The notes under the pieces were generated by a model that saw only the letters and a list, made by a program, of their open reading frames with translations, had not been told where the DNA came from and made no database searches. DNA of 64,000 nucleotides, taken from NCBI RefSeq assembly GCF_027409185.1, contig NC_084463.1, positions 109,230,133-109,294,132 on the forward strand, in the 5' to 3' direction. This document shows, in pieces, positions 1 through 12,473 of this stretch. This DNA comes from Cynocephalus volans. Its lineage: Eukaryota > Chordata > Mammalia > Dermoptera > Cynocephalidae. How positions within the stretch are numbered: the first letter of the stretch is position 1; each line of letters begins with the position of its first letter. The translations under genes were made by a program, and so were the position numbers.

Positions 1-589
1 ACCCCCAGTCTTGTACCTAAGCAAAGAGTCATACTGTGGGACTGCCCTCTAATTTCACATTCTTCTCTGACTATATCACTAGTGGCTTCTCTTCCCTTCA
101 AAGGGTCTTACAGGATAGTCTCTGCTACATAAAAGTGGCAGGAGGTTAAGAAGGCTCAAACTCTGATCTGCCTCAGACCTTCTTCTTTGAGAGAATGCCA
201 AGGCTTAGAAAGTCCAGATCAGTGTTGGAGAACCTGGCAACTCCAGGGCCTTCTTATAGATTTGTTCAGATCAACTACAAGCATCACCGTCATTTGATAA
301 AGGCTTTAACTAAGATATCTGAAGGTCTTTTGTAGCCCTAGTATACCTGCCAAAGACATTCCAAACCAGAGATAGAGAATTTCAGAGCAGCTAAATCTTA
401 ATATGACCCAGTTTGTACAATCATTGGATGAGACAAGGATGTTCCAACTCCAAAAACTCTTTTCTTATGTCTAACTACTTGACCTAAGGAAAAGAGACTT
501 AAAAGGATGATAGAAAGAAGTTGAAATATAGGTGTCTGGTATCCTTAGCTTTGTTTCTTCCTTCTGAAAGTTCAATGTATTATTGTCGT

Positions 590-930
590 TTTATTCTTCC
601 TTTCTTTCTTTCTCTCTTTCTATCTTTCTTTCCTTCCTTCCTTCTTTCTTAGCACCCAGTTATAAGTGAGAACATGAAGTATTTCTCTTTTTGTGTCTGG
701 CTTATTTTGCTTAAGATCATTTTCTCCAGGCTCATCCATGTTGCTGCAAATGTCAGAATTTCATTCTTTTTAATGGCTGAGGATACTAGATACCGGGAGG
801 AAAGTGAGAGGAGGGTTGGGGAGTGATAAGTCGGGTGGAGGGCATGGGGAAAGACTACAATTTGTAAAGAGGAATATGCTAATAATAAAAAATAAAATAA
901 GAAAATAAATTTAAAAAATAAAATCTTACT
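590..930 (+). mobile_element. L1 3' end with 5' inversion (twin priming)
   Basis: 640-783 is the end of L1 ORF2 on the minus strand (TCATCCATGTTGCTGCAAATG-type signature). 784-925 is the L1 3' UTR on the plus strand (GATACCGGGAGG ... GACTACAATTTGTAAAG), ending in an A-rich tail. A (TTTC)n tract lies at 594-650. The two parts are consecutive in L1 but point in opposite directions. Confidence 0.7.
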
Positions 931-1329
931 TCCTTAAATTGGGGGCGGGGGAAGAAATATAGGTTTCTGCATTGAATCCATTCAGTTTTCCAGATTGAAG
1001 AAACAGATTTGATGAAGGGAGGGAGACTGGTTCTAAATGTTACTTTCAGGAAATTAAATGTTTGAGATCCCTGCCCTTTTTAAAAATAAGACTAAATATA
1101 TAACAATTTGACATCTTTTGAAAGTCAAAGGGAAAATAAGGAATAAGCATCTCTACACTTCTAAAATCAGTGTCCTAAAAGTGTCATTCCTTCCCAATGT
1201 GTGAAACATTCAAATTTCTACAGGAAAATAAAAACTTCAAATACACTGTCAAGTTTCAATATAAATTTAGTAAAGCTGTTTTGCAGTAAAGAAAGACTGT
1301 CCTCACCTCAGTGAATATCACTTCTAGTC

Positions 1330-2096
1330 ACCCAGTTCTGCAAGTCAGATCCTAGGAAGGAGTCATCAGTGGGGCATCCCTCTTCCCTCACCCAAGCTGA
1401 TACCAAGCCCCATCAATTCTACCCCTTAAACATCTCTCAAATATGCTGACTAATTCCTCTCTCTACTGATAGTTCCCTGGCCTAACCTACTTTCGTATCT
1501 CCCTAGACCACTTCTCCTCAGTGGAGATGGATTTTCAAAACACAAATCTGATCATATCATTCCTCTTCTCAACAGCCCACAGTGCACCCCCTTCTTCTTA
1601 GGGTAACTGGAAGAATGCTTCACAAGGCTCCCAAGGCCCTGATGACCTGTCCCCTGTCCTCCTTTGTAGCCAAAGCTCATACAACATGCTCTCGTCATTC
1701 TCAGAGCTCCAGTCACTCATTTTTTTCAGCTTCTGAAACATACCAAGCTCTCCCTTCACTCTCAACCCTGACCCTCTTTAGAGAAACTGCTTCCTCTGTG
1801 TAGAACATTTTCCTATCCCTACCCCTTGTTCCACTTATCCTTCAGAACTCGGTTCAACTGTCATTCTTTGCAACAAAGCCTTCTTTCATTCTCTAGTCCA
1901 GACCCTTTTATGCTCTCACAGTGCCTTGTACTTATACTTTAGTCTCATAGCACAGTCTGTGATATCATTTGATTAATGTCTGCTTCCCCTACTAAATTGT
2001 AAACTCCATTAGGGCATGGATTTCATCTATTTTGCTTACCCACTGTGTTCCTAGACTAAGATCAGGGCTTGGATGAATAAATGAATTAACAAACTA
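1330..2096 (+). mobile_element. L2 LINE fragment
   Basis: It shows the L2 3' signatures in order: 'ccttcagaactcggttcaac', 'ctactaaattgtaaactcc', and a terminal 'ggatgaataaatgaat'. An open frame at 1,582-1,803 is a by-product. Confidence 0.7.
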
Positions 2097-2224
2097 CTTA
2101 AAATTTTCAAAACAACAATAATATGTGACTGTTTATTCTACAAATCTTAAACCTAATGAACAACAGCTTAGTTCTACTAACAACTGAGTCTATGAGTCCC
2201 TCTAAAATACTATTTTTGTACAGC

Positions 2225-2490
2225 TAAAAGCTATTGAGAATTTATTATATGCAAGGCAATTTGCTAAGTATCTTACATATGTTACGTCATTTAATCCTCA
2301 CAATAACCATTAAAGGGTTGTTGTGAAGGTTAAAAGAAATAATTCATGTAGACATTTAGAACAATGTCTGGCATATTATAGGTACTCAAAAATCCCCAGC
2401 TGCTTCTACTGCTGCTGCTGTTATTGTTATTGTTTTTATTGTTGTTGTGGCCCTAATTTTATACTTGAGAAAACTGAGGCTCAGAAAGGC
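2225..2490 (+). mobile_element. MIR SINE, diverged
   Basis: It has the MIR-like core 'cgtcatttaatcctcacaa' and further down 'actgaggctcagaaagg', with (TGC/TTG)n low-complexity sequence between. Confidence 0.6.
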
Positions 2491-2652
2491 ATCTTAAGCT
2501 TTTTTATGTCATTGTAAAACATCAGTTTGTAAATTTTGACATGACACAAGTCATGTCATCTATGAATAATAAGTTTTATTTCTTTCTTACATTTGTTTTC
2601 TTGCCTTAATCCACTAGCTAAGACCTCCAGTATGAGGCTGAATAGAAATAGT

Positions 2653-2855
2653 GATAGTACCCATCTTTTTTTTTTTTTTTTGTGGCCGGTAAGGGGATCG
2701 CAACCCTTGGCTTGGTGTCGTCTGCACCGCGCTCAGCCAGTGAGCGCACCGGCCATCCCTATATAGGATCCGAACCCGGGGCGGGAGCGCCACTGCGCTC
2801 CCAGCGCCGCACTCACCCGAGTGAGCCACGGGGTCGGCCTGATAGTACCCATCTT
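2653..2855 (-). mobile_element. tRNA-Ile-derived dimeric SINE (CYN-like) with 15-bp TSD
   Basis: On the minus strand two tRNA-like units in tandem carry A- and B-box-like sequence (GGCTCACTCGGG; GGGTTCGGATCC), ending in a 15-A tail. The perfect target duplication GATAGTACCCATCTT is at 2653-2667 and 2841-2855. High CpG content and the perfect duplication indicate a young insertion. Confidence 0.88.
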
Positions 2856-3245
2856 AATCTCAGTCCTGATCTCACAGGTACCCTTCAATATTTCACCACT
2901 AAGTATATTTGATGTAGTGTTTTTGTAGCTTTAGAATCCAGATCTATGGTACTATAAGCCACATTCTCAGTCTTGGCCTGTCTGCCTCTATACCTCTCTG
3001 GGCTCACTCCCCTTTATTATCTCTCCCATTCTCTGTTCTTGAATTTCTTCATCCTTCCCTCACCTACTTTCCCTCTCTCTCTTGACCTTCTTCTCTTTCT
3101 TGCTCTCCAGTTTTTCTTTCTTCTTATCATCTCTTTCTCTTCTCTTCCTACCCCTCCTTTCCCTTATTATTTATTTAACTGCTCTAGTAAAGCTTATATT
3201 TTCTTAATTCTTATTTTATTTTATTTTATTTTATTTATTTATTTT

Positions 3246-3331
3246 GGCAGCTGAACAGTACAAGGATTGAACCCTGGACCTTGGCGTTATCAGCACCACA
3301 CTCTAAACAGCCGAGTTAACCAGTCAGCCCT
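3246..3331 (-). mobile_element. tRNA-Ile-derived monomeric SINE, old copy
   Basis: The minus strand reads GGTTAACTCGGCTG ... GTGGTGCTGATAACGCCAAGG ... GGGTTCAATCC, clearly related to tRNA-Ile(AAU). It is followed by an AT-rich (TAAAA)n-type tail at 3,205-3,245. Confidence 0.8.
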
Positions 3332-6300
3332 TAATTTTCTATTTTAAAAGAAGATGAATTAAATACTTTTGGTTGCTTTTTATATTTTCCTTAGTAGTTT
3401 GCTAATCTTTAATAAAGAGGCTTCAATTTGCTCTATAGTCTAAAAAGTCCCAAGACAAGAAAGATTGAAGAGAGGGAGAGGTGGGAGGAATGCTCAGACC
3501 AAACTGGGTAAACTAGGCATAAAGCCCAGCTTAAGGGACCAAGGTGAGAAACCAATGGCTATCTCAAACATGCCCAGGCTGGCATCCCTTGGAATCCCCT
3601 TGTTGTCCTGGTTATGCTCTACCATTACTTTGTAATATTCTATATTTCCTTTTCTATGGACAAGAATATCCATTGATTATTGTATTCCCTTTTGTAATAT
3701 ATGACAATCTAATCCTTTGAACTGGATTCTCTCACCTTCTCCCTATTCAAAGTGTATATTTAATGCAATTCTGGTATTCATTTCATCTACCCTGCTGGAC
3801 ATTGAGAATTACATAGATGGCTCTCAGTAAGATCCTTGCAGCCAAGCATTAAGAGCACCAAAATCCATCTGTGACCATCCAAGTAATAATGGTCAGATGC
3901 TGTATGTCACAAAATATGTACAAAATAAAATCCCCAAGGACAAAACTCCAAGCTTATGGGGAAACACCACATTTGTAGGATATCAACTCTCCTGTCCTGA
4001 TAACTTATTACACATCACAAGACGTGAGTTACTATAATGATAGGGAAGAGGAGGACATGCAGACTGAGCTGTGGAAAATGTTGCAGTTTATTTTGAGGTG
4101 AGCCTGCTGCACCTTCTCCCATAAAACCCAGAAGACAGTATGAGGTCAGTAATATGTCTTAAGGCACTGCAGATTAGACTTGTGGCTTCCATCTCCACAT
4201 CTACAGCCAATCTCAAGAAGGCCAATGCTATCAGGAGGTGGGACGAAGCTCTGGCAGCAGAAACAAGAACTAGGAAACTTCCATGGGGGAAAGGATTCAG
4301 AGAAAATGCTATGAGGAAGCCAACCTAGATCCCATTTCTACAGGCTATACAAACACAATGGCATTTCTGGAATCCATATATGCTGTGTGTTAACTATTTT
4401 TAATAGTTCATCTGGATCTCTGGACTGAGGAGCTATAAAATATGAAAACAAAAAGTACTTATTTCATGTACAGGAAGAAAGAGGCAAGTTGAGAGCCTCC
4501 ATCCTACTCTGCTGCCAGTGCTACAAGATAAAGGGCAAGCGTAGGGCCAATTTTCAGGGCAAGGGAAACAGGTTGAGTCTCTAGGGCCTGGAAGGAAGGA
4601 CAGGGCTTCTCAAAACCATGCTAGTGTTGGAGAAGGGCTTGGCAATATGGCCACATTGTCTGACATTTGGTGCCTTACACACAGAAGGAACTCATCTGTC
4701 AATAGAGATGATACTGCCTGCCCTTTCTAGCACTGAGGATTGTTCAGAGGTCAAACGAGAGAAGGTGAAAGTGTATCTCCAGCTGTAAAGTCTGTATAGG
4801 GTTATCACTGACACTTCCAGGCTGTCAGCTATGTAACCAACACCTTGACTTCATCTGCACATACAAACCATTCAGATTTCATGAGGGGAAATATGTATTT
4901 TGAAGTTTGCAAGTGAAGATAAACTATTTTCTAGTTCAAAGAGGAAGAGAAGCCAAAATGCCAAAAACATTCACTCTAATAATCAGCTCAAGTCATCATT
5001 GGGGGATGAAGGGAGACAACTCTGAGCGTAAAGAACCCCCTCTTGCCTGCCTTAACTAGCACCTCCTCACTTGTTCCTCATTTTCCCTCCTCCCAAACTG
5101 TGTTCCCTTCCCTGTCTCTTTCTTCTTCTTACCTCTTATCTTTTTATCTTTGCCTGCCACTTGCCTGACTTGTCTGAACTACCTCACCTGTAACCTATTT
5201 AATCTACCTGCCTTTACCACTTGTCTGTACCTCCCTGAATTGTCTGACTTTCAACTTCTTCTACTAGTCACCTATGCAACCCTTTACCCATCTAACCTGC
5301 CTTCTGCTTGACCCATGCTGTTACCTGCTGCCCTCCCTCTTCCCACCATCACCACCCAGATCTCCTTCTGGACTTCAATGTGCTAACATTATTATTCTAA
5401 TGATCACCACATGGTATTGTCAAAATTCAGAAAAAAACATTGTACTTTCATTTTATAGGAAGGGAAACTGAGACACAGAGTGATTACCCAGATTTCCCAA
5501 GCTCATATAGGCCCAAGATGAGGAATCCAGTCCCATCCTTGAAAATCTCCTGGCTGGTGTTGATTTTGAGCTATTAGCTAGAAGGCCCTAATAAGAAGTG
5601 ATTGAGAAGTCAATAAACAGACACTTAGTGCATATGCCCTGAGTTTAATATAAATTTCAGGTTCTTACAGCAAGATAATATTGCTGGGGATAAAGTAGTG
5701 CAGAAAGGGTGGTATTCCACATAAATTAATTTTCCAGATATTTGAAACATACCTCTTTCAATAATAAAATGCAATTGGCTTAAAAACAATTTGAATGGGA
5801 GTACTTCTAAAACACTTTACACACTACCCTGTCTTATTAAACAGAGTACATGGAGCCTAATGAGACCATTTCTTAGTGACATCAAGGAACTTTGGTGAAC
5901 CACTAAGTAGTTCAGTGATGCTTTTAGGAACTTCTAAGAACATAGGGTTTAGCTTGTCCTTTCACTGAATGACCACATACTGTGGCACTTTTCCAGGCGA
6001 ATGTTTCTTGTCTTCTCCCTTGTTATTAGCTGCTATTATAGAAATCTTGACTCTGTGCTTCTAATCTGCTTACTGATATAATGTAGGAAAACTAAAAATT
6101 TCCAAAGAAAACCATATACCTAAGCTTGGCAGATAAGAAACACTAACTATATACCTGAGTGTGGGTTTATAATCTCATACAGAATATAATGCATGGCTTT
6201 TGTGACATCTGTTTCTGTTGCTGCTCCAAAGCTTTGCCTGCTCACTTCTAGTTTCTGGTTTTTATTCCAGTGGTTAAAATCATCAGACTGACCACCGTGT

Positions 6301-6579
6301 AAATGACTTGGGAGTTGTGTCTTGGAAACACAGTGAAGCTCTCTGTTCTCTCTGCTTCCACCATCTTGCAATGTGAGACCCCTGGGTTGCTGCTGCCACC
6401 ACCAGTTGGACTTTGGACTTCCCAGCCTCAGAAACTCAAAGACTCCAAGAACTATGCAGGCCAGTAGCAGCCAGCTCAGAACACAGAGGCTCAGATGAGG
6501 TGTGTTTCTATCACTGTGGAAAATTCTGGCTCTTCACCTTCACCTCTAGATCCAATATTGGGACTTTTCAAGAAAAGCC

Positions 6580-6977
6580 ATGTCCTTTAGCACCAAGAAG
6601 ACGTGGGAGGAAGCCTGCTCCATCTGCCTGACCCTGATGGCTCACCCAATAAGCATCAGCTGTGGACACAGCTACTGCTACTTGCGCATCACAGATTTTC
6701 TCAAGAACGTAAGACAAAAGCAGCCGTGGCTGAAGATGTTCTCCTGTCCCCAGTGTCAGGCCCCATTTGATGTGAGGAGCCTCTGGCCCAACAGCTGGGA
6801 AGCATCACTGAAACCCTCAAGGAGATGGACAGTGGAATGTTGTGTGAGGAACATGGAGAGCGGCTGCACCTGTTCTGCAAAGACGAGGGCCAGCTCATCT
6901 GCTAGCGCTGTGAGAGCACACGACAGCACAAAGGGCACAGCACAGTGCTTGTAGAAGACGTGTGCTAGGGCTACAAG
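6580..6977 (+). pseudogene. TRIM38-like first coding exon, decayed
   Basis: The ATG at 6580 opens a RING-like frame closest in my memory to TRIM38: Cys-Ser-Ile-Cys-Leu, then Cys-Gly-His-Ser-Tyr-Cys, then Cys-Pro-Gln-Cys. The ligand after His-Ser-Tyr-Cys is Arg instead of Cys (CGC). After the RING, near 6,789-6,796, a small deletion shifts the frame. The B-box resumes in another frame (Cys-Glu-Glu-His-Gly-Glu) but is cut by TAG at 6903 and TAG at 6966. The 3' end at Gly-Tyr-Lys is followed by an intact donor, GTAAGT. The relic thus descends from a genomic duplication rather than a retrocopy. It is antisense inside the TRIM66 intron. No further TRIM38-like exon is recognised downstream. Confidence 0.75.
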
Positions 6978-9329
6978 GTAAGTGTGTGGGCCAGTGTCAT
7001 GCTGCTTCCCATGATCTGGGATTACCTAGCCTGAAACCTAAGGTTATGACCCTCCGACACAGCTTCATCATGTCATTCTTCTAAAACACAGTTTAGGACG
7101 GATCCTTGCTGAATCAGGTCCAGACCGTCCATTCTGCCCTTCAACAGGAGGGTCAGCTCTTGTCCCTATCTACTCGTGTTATGATGAACTTCTCCCAGAC
7201 CTAGAACATGTTGTCCTCAAACCAAAAAAAAAAAAAAAAAAAAGAAACAAAATGAAGGCTTTCACTCTGGCTGAGGAAACAAACAAGGAGACAGGATAGA
7301 GGTAAATAGTTTTGTGAATAGAACACTTGAAATATTTGAGGGCTTCAACAGCTTCAAGATTAGGTGGACTGGTTTAACAATAGTGTCTTAAAACTACTGA
7401 ATCAGGTAGCTGAGGAAGGAACTACTTTTCCAGGAAGTGGTTTCATATGCTGATTTTTAATAGCAAAGTTATTGCTCTTGTTGACAGTGAGTGCTCCTCG
7501 ACCTCAATGAACAGCGCTTGTACTAATTAAGACTATTCCTATGGGTGTAACTATGCTGATATATGCTAACTGACCAAAGTCAAGTGGGAAAAGATTTTCA
7601 TGGGTGAACAGAACTGAAAAGTGTCCAGTGCCCTGATGATCCAGGGAAGACAGAAAAGCAAAGTGGATTCCAGAGTCTGAGGTGGAAGAAGAGGAAAGGA
7701 ATAAGTGGATTGCAGGAAGTCTGAAGTGAAAGCCAGATAAGTAGAACCCTCGAAACCCAAGCCTTGGAGACTCAAGAGAATCAGGTCAGAGGTATTTTGC
7801 CCAGGCCAGTGTAGGAAACCTAAGGCCTAGGAGCAAGGACCTATTTTCTTGTGGGTCAGGAGACCTAGACAAAGATCTTAGGTTTGGTCTATGAATGAAA
7901 TTGGGATAGAACTAAGGAGATAGGTTTCTTAGAGAATTCAGAGAGCCAGACCTGGAGAGTGTTTGGCTTGACTCCTGAGTAGAACAGAGTGTACAGTTCT
8001 GCAGATGCTGAACAGGACCCAGACTGAGACCTAACAAAGCCTCACCAGGCCCTGGGAAAATTCTTACAAAAGCAGCTGTCAGGGCCAGGGTATGAGAAAA
8101 AGATCATTGCTGAAGTTGAGGACCCATGATCTGGTCCACAGTGGTGAATTTGGAGTCTATGAAGGCAGGACGCCTGGTATTTCCTCACATATTCCAGAGT
8201 TTAGAGTATTAGTTAAAGCAAGTCATTTCCCATCTCTGGGCTTTAATTTTTCCTCCTCCACAAGCTAATACAAATTTCACTGAGTTGTTACAAGAGTCAA
8301 ATTAAGAGCTCAGGCATCAAAGTGTTTTGGTAGTGGTATAAATGCTATCCACCTGAGTCACTATTCTTTATCCTTCTTCATCACTCTTAATAATATGGAT
8401 CACAGGAATGCCTACTGCTTCTTTACCATTTACTGGAAATACATCCCAGACTTCTCTTAAGCCATGAGCAGCATCCTGGTGGCCTCAAAGTCATCTGTTG
8501 AAGATTGGGGGCTGCATTATGAGCAGCAGAAGAGAGGTCCCCCTAGCAGGTGAACTGGGGCTCAGATAGGACTCTCTGTGATGCCTGGAACTCTGACCCC
8601 ATGAGAGCTCTGAGGAAAGGATCATGTGTATTTTTTCAGCAGTTGACTTTTTCAGAAATACGAAATGAAGCCATCAAAATGTCTTCCAGTTTCACTTGGG
8701 ATGTAAGGCAGTTCTGTTGTAGAGTTGTCACCATGATCTTTCTTCAGGGTGGCTGAACCAAGATTAGGAAGCTTAGGCAACAACTAGTGCCCAAAAAATA
8801 CCAAAATTCATTCAAAATTATCCTGCTGGATGCAGGAAAGATGAGTGGGATAAGCTGCTCCTAAGATTGCAGAGCTCAGACCACTAGAAAACCGATTAAG
8901 AACTTTCACATATCATTTTCAGCAGCAATCTGTTCTCACCACCAGCTCATTTAGCACCAACTCCAAGGTACTTGTGCACAGATGCTCTGCTTTACCAAAA
9001 GTCTTCCTTGTGGTGACATAGAGTTGGTATGGAATACACAGAAAGGTGCCTGGTGCCACAGTTTCCTCTGTTCTGTGATTTTCAGATAAACATTTGACTT
9101 CCCTGGCATTCACAGGCCAGCACAGGCTGAGAAGTGGACTGGAAGCCAAAACACTTTTACAAGATAAAGATAACCAAGACCAAACTATGCTGAGTCCTAA
9201 AATGTCTCCTCAGCAAGACCCCAGGCTACTTCAAAGATTGTAAAGACATGAAAATGCACAAGGTGAGAGGCCAAACGGAGTCCTATTTCTCCCACTGCAG
9301 TGCACAAAGAGAGGCAATTTAACCTAGTC

Positions 9330-9570
9330 ATTGAAAACAGGGTTGGGTCAGGAACCTGTGCTCTGATGCTAACATTGCACACTGTCTGCTGTGTAACTCT
9401 TAGATGGGTCACTTAACCTCTCTGTGTCTCAGTTTCCATATCTTTCAAAAGGGAATAAGAAAGTGGCTTTCTCATAGTATTGCTAGGATAAACAAAAAGA
9501 TAAAAGGAAATAATTCATGTAAAAACCTTTGGGAAAAAAGTAGAAAATACTATACTGAGTATTATCATTC
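9330..9570 (+). mobile_element. MIR SINE
   Basis: The MIR core is readable as 'gggtcacttaacctctctgtg' followed by 'cagtttcc', with a trailing 'ggaaataattcatgtaaa'. Confidence 0.75.
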
Positions 9571-10429
9571 AATGATAAGATGTTCAAAATGTTGTTTGGT
9601 ATCCTTAAGATTCACACCCTCCACCCTGCCCAACCCTAACTTTAAGACAATGAATTTCCTCCAAAAGAAAGCCCTTTTTCTTATTGCAGTAGCATTGTGT
9701 TTAACCAGTACCTTCCTCTGTCAAGGTTGACCTTTCTCTGTCAACCGAAAGATTACTCTGGACCAGGATGACAACCTTGAGGATCCTTCTTCTGGAAGTC
9801 CAAGCCATGAAAAAGCCCATAACACAACTAAAAAATGCCAGGCTCTCTGCCCCTCCAAACCCCTTCATGGGCCACAGTTAATAAGGACGAGGAGCAGCTC
9901 AAAATGAGAATTCATAGGACCTTTGCTAACCCTATGCCAACCTGCAGCCACACAGGACGGCAGCATCCTCTTGCTGCTCAGAGAACCCTGTGGGCCATTC
10001 CTACAGGCAGCACAGACTCCATGCTTATACGTGGCTCACCTCCTTTCCTCTGTACTGTGTATAGGTACAGAACTGAGCCTCATCAAATGAGCAACAACAT
10101 TTTCTGCATGGCTTCCACTACCACTTGAACACTGGCAATTCCCATGCTTCCTTCTGAACTACTGACATCTAGAGCTGGCTGCCTTCCGATCATATTCTAA
10201 TGTATCTTCCACGGAAGAACATCAACAATTCAAAACTTAACTTCTTCCTCCCCCCAAATATGTTCTTTTTCCCATGTTCCCATCACAGTAGGCCAAGACA
10301 GACCTGGGTGTTGAGCCAAAGGACTTTCTCTGCCTCACCTCCTATCAGCAATCAGACATTGAGTCCCAAACTCCTGTGATTTGATATCTCTTGGAATCCT
10401 TGCTTCTTCTTCATTCCCATCATTACTGA

Positions 10430-11050
10430 TTTAATGCAATCTCCTAATTCTCCTCTATACTATTTTGGTCTCCCTTACCACAGCTAATGTGACCCTTTGA
10501 ATTTAATTCAAACCATGTCCTTCCTTGCTGGAAATCCTTCATTCGCATCCTACAACCCCCAAAACTGAATCCCACCTCCAGAGTGTAATTTACAAGGCCT
10601 CCCAACATCTCTGGTTTTAATCACTCCCATTCACCGGTGCATCCTGTGTTTCTATCAAGCCAAATTATCTGAAGTCCCCTAAGTGCCCCAGGCTTTCTTT
10701 TACTTCAAGGCCTTCCTAGTTGCTAACCCCTTTAACTGTTTATTCTACCACTCTCCCCTTCACTAGTCCAACTCTCCTCCTTCAAATCTCCGCTTAAATT
10801 CCTAACTCTAGGAAGCCTTCTGTGAACAGTCCCCTCTCCCATAGTCAGGTGCTCCATTGCCAATGACTACGTACTTTATCATAATTTATTGTTGTTGTTT
10901 GTTTAACTGTCTATCTCTCCCACCAGACTGTAAGCTCTAGTGTGGGACTATTCACCAATGTGTACCCAGCACCTAGTAAATATTTGTCACATATTAGGAG
11001 ATTTTATATATATACATATATAAAACATTGAATAAGTAAATGAATGGATG
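10430..11050 (+). mobile_element. L2 LINE 3' fragment
   Basis: Signatures are 'ttctgtgaacagtcccc', 'accagactgtaagctctag', 'acccagcacctagtaaat' and a terminal 'gaataagtaaatgaatgg'. Confidence 0.75.
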
Positions 11051-11924
11051 GATAGGTGGCTGACCCAGGTATAAAAGGTTAAACCCCTGAGAGACACAAA
11101 AGGCCTATTTACAGCTCCTCTAGGACTTCTAGGCCAAACCATTTTCAACAGAGTAAGACAGGACAGGCACAAACAAAAAGCCATTTATATCAGAGGCCTA
11201 CCTAGACTTCAAGAGGCACCAGAAATTTCCAAGTTAACATTTCATTTTTGCCATCTGTCTGATCTAAGACATATATGGCAATGGTGCTGCGGGGGAAACT
11301 TGGTGAGGGGTAGGTAGGCTGAGCAACTAGCAAAGTTGTGCTGCAGGACCAGAGGGATGTTGTAGGGTCATGGATACAGGCTGGGAGGATACAGAAGAGC
11401 TGACAGAGCATCACGTTCAGGGCTGGGTGGAGTCAGCAGGAGGGCTGATGGCACTAGGCCAGAAAAGACAACAGGATAAATGGAACAGGGCCAAGGGATA
11501 CAGGGAGGGGTGAGTGGAGGGCATGGCACAGTACTGAGGTTCCAGCTAGAAGGATGCCATGGGTGGGAAGAAAAGGGTAGGGATGGAAGTAGACAGCTGA
11601 GGATTGTGGGATTTCTGGATTACTGCCAGGGTAAACAAACACTTCCAACAAGCTGGTAGGTGGGTGGACAGGAAGGCCTCTAATAGCTCATCTTCAAGAG
11701 ATCTCAGTGCCCCTAGATGCTCAGCTGCCTCTGTAGGACATCCCTGCAGACCACTCACCCAACAAATTCCATTGATTCAAATTCTAAGGCCCACCAACTT
11801 TGGGTTGTGGGGGCCACATAAAATATTTTCCCCATTTTCACTGCAGAGAGAAAAAAGTTCAGGCTTTGGATTATATAGATCTCATTTTAAATAAGCCTCA
11901 TCTCTCTCTTCCACCTGTTGTAGG

Positions 11925-12060
11925 CCCTGGACTTCAGCTTCCTTAGCTGTACAATGAGGATGCCTGCCTCACACACTGTTAGGAAGTTAAGTGAGACAAT
12001 GCTTGCGAAGCACCATACAGGTTCAAGAACAGAGTAAATGCTCATAAATTGGCTTTCTTT
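11925..12060 (+). mobile_element. MIR SINE
   Basis: The sequence 'cttcagcttccttagctgt' followed by 'aatgaggatgcctgcc' matches the central and 3' part of MIR. Confidence 0.65.
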
Positions 12061-12311
12061 CCCTTTCCCCTTGCACTCTAAATGAAGTCCAGCAGGTCCC
12101 ATTTTAAGCATATAGATAGGAGTGGAAATGGGGGTGGAAGAGGACCTATATTGCTAACTTATTAGGACAGAAGGCATGAGTCAGGACTGTATAACAACCA
12201 GGGATGGAACAGGGACACTCCTCCCCCCACCCTATCATCCTCATCCATGTGCCTGGGGTCTTGGCGATCACTGGGTCCCCTGTTGTCAGGGAAGATAGAC
12301 TCTATTAGTAC

Positions 12312-12473
12312 CTTTCTCACCACATTTGGAGAGGAGTGCTGGATGGTGCTGTCCACCGGGGGGACACTGAGAGGGGTTTCTTCCCCAGATGCCTGGGGCA
12401 AGACAGCAGGAGTATTCTTGTCAAGAGGGAGAGCTGACTTTGGGCCCTCAGATGCTGGGGGCTCATCTGTAGC
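12312..12473 (-). CDS. TRIM66: TRIM66 exon, last one visible in the window
   Basis: 162 nt, 54 codons in phase 0, with acceptor TCTTCAG and donor AAAG|GTACTA. It encodes an acidic Ser/Pro-rich linker ending Val-Val-Arg-Lys. The next coding exon is not found in the remaining 12.3 kb, so this intron runs past the left edge. A (GCT)n run lies about 50 nt upstream of the acceptor. Confidence 0.94.

Larger units (their letters stand above)
1..12311 (-). other. TRIM66: TRIM66 intron reaching past the left edge
   Basis: No TRIM66 coding exon is recognisable left of 12,312. The stretch holds the L1, L2, MIR and SINE copies and the TRIM38-like relic listed separately. In 1-590, 3,430-5,000, 5,400-6,370, 7,250-9,330 and 11,050-11,930 I see only diverged non-coding sequence without a supported gene. 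Confidence 0.75.

Noticed and set aside
9625-10128. Possible further exon of the TRIM38-like relic (frame after 9,730)
   Set aside because: A short Leu-Asp-containing stretch resembles a SPRY start only superficially. Stops appear within 60 codons and I see no sustained similarity.
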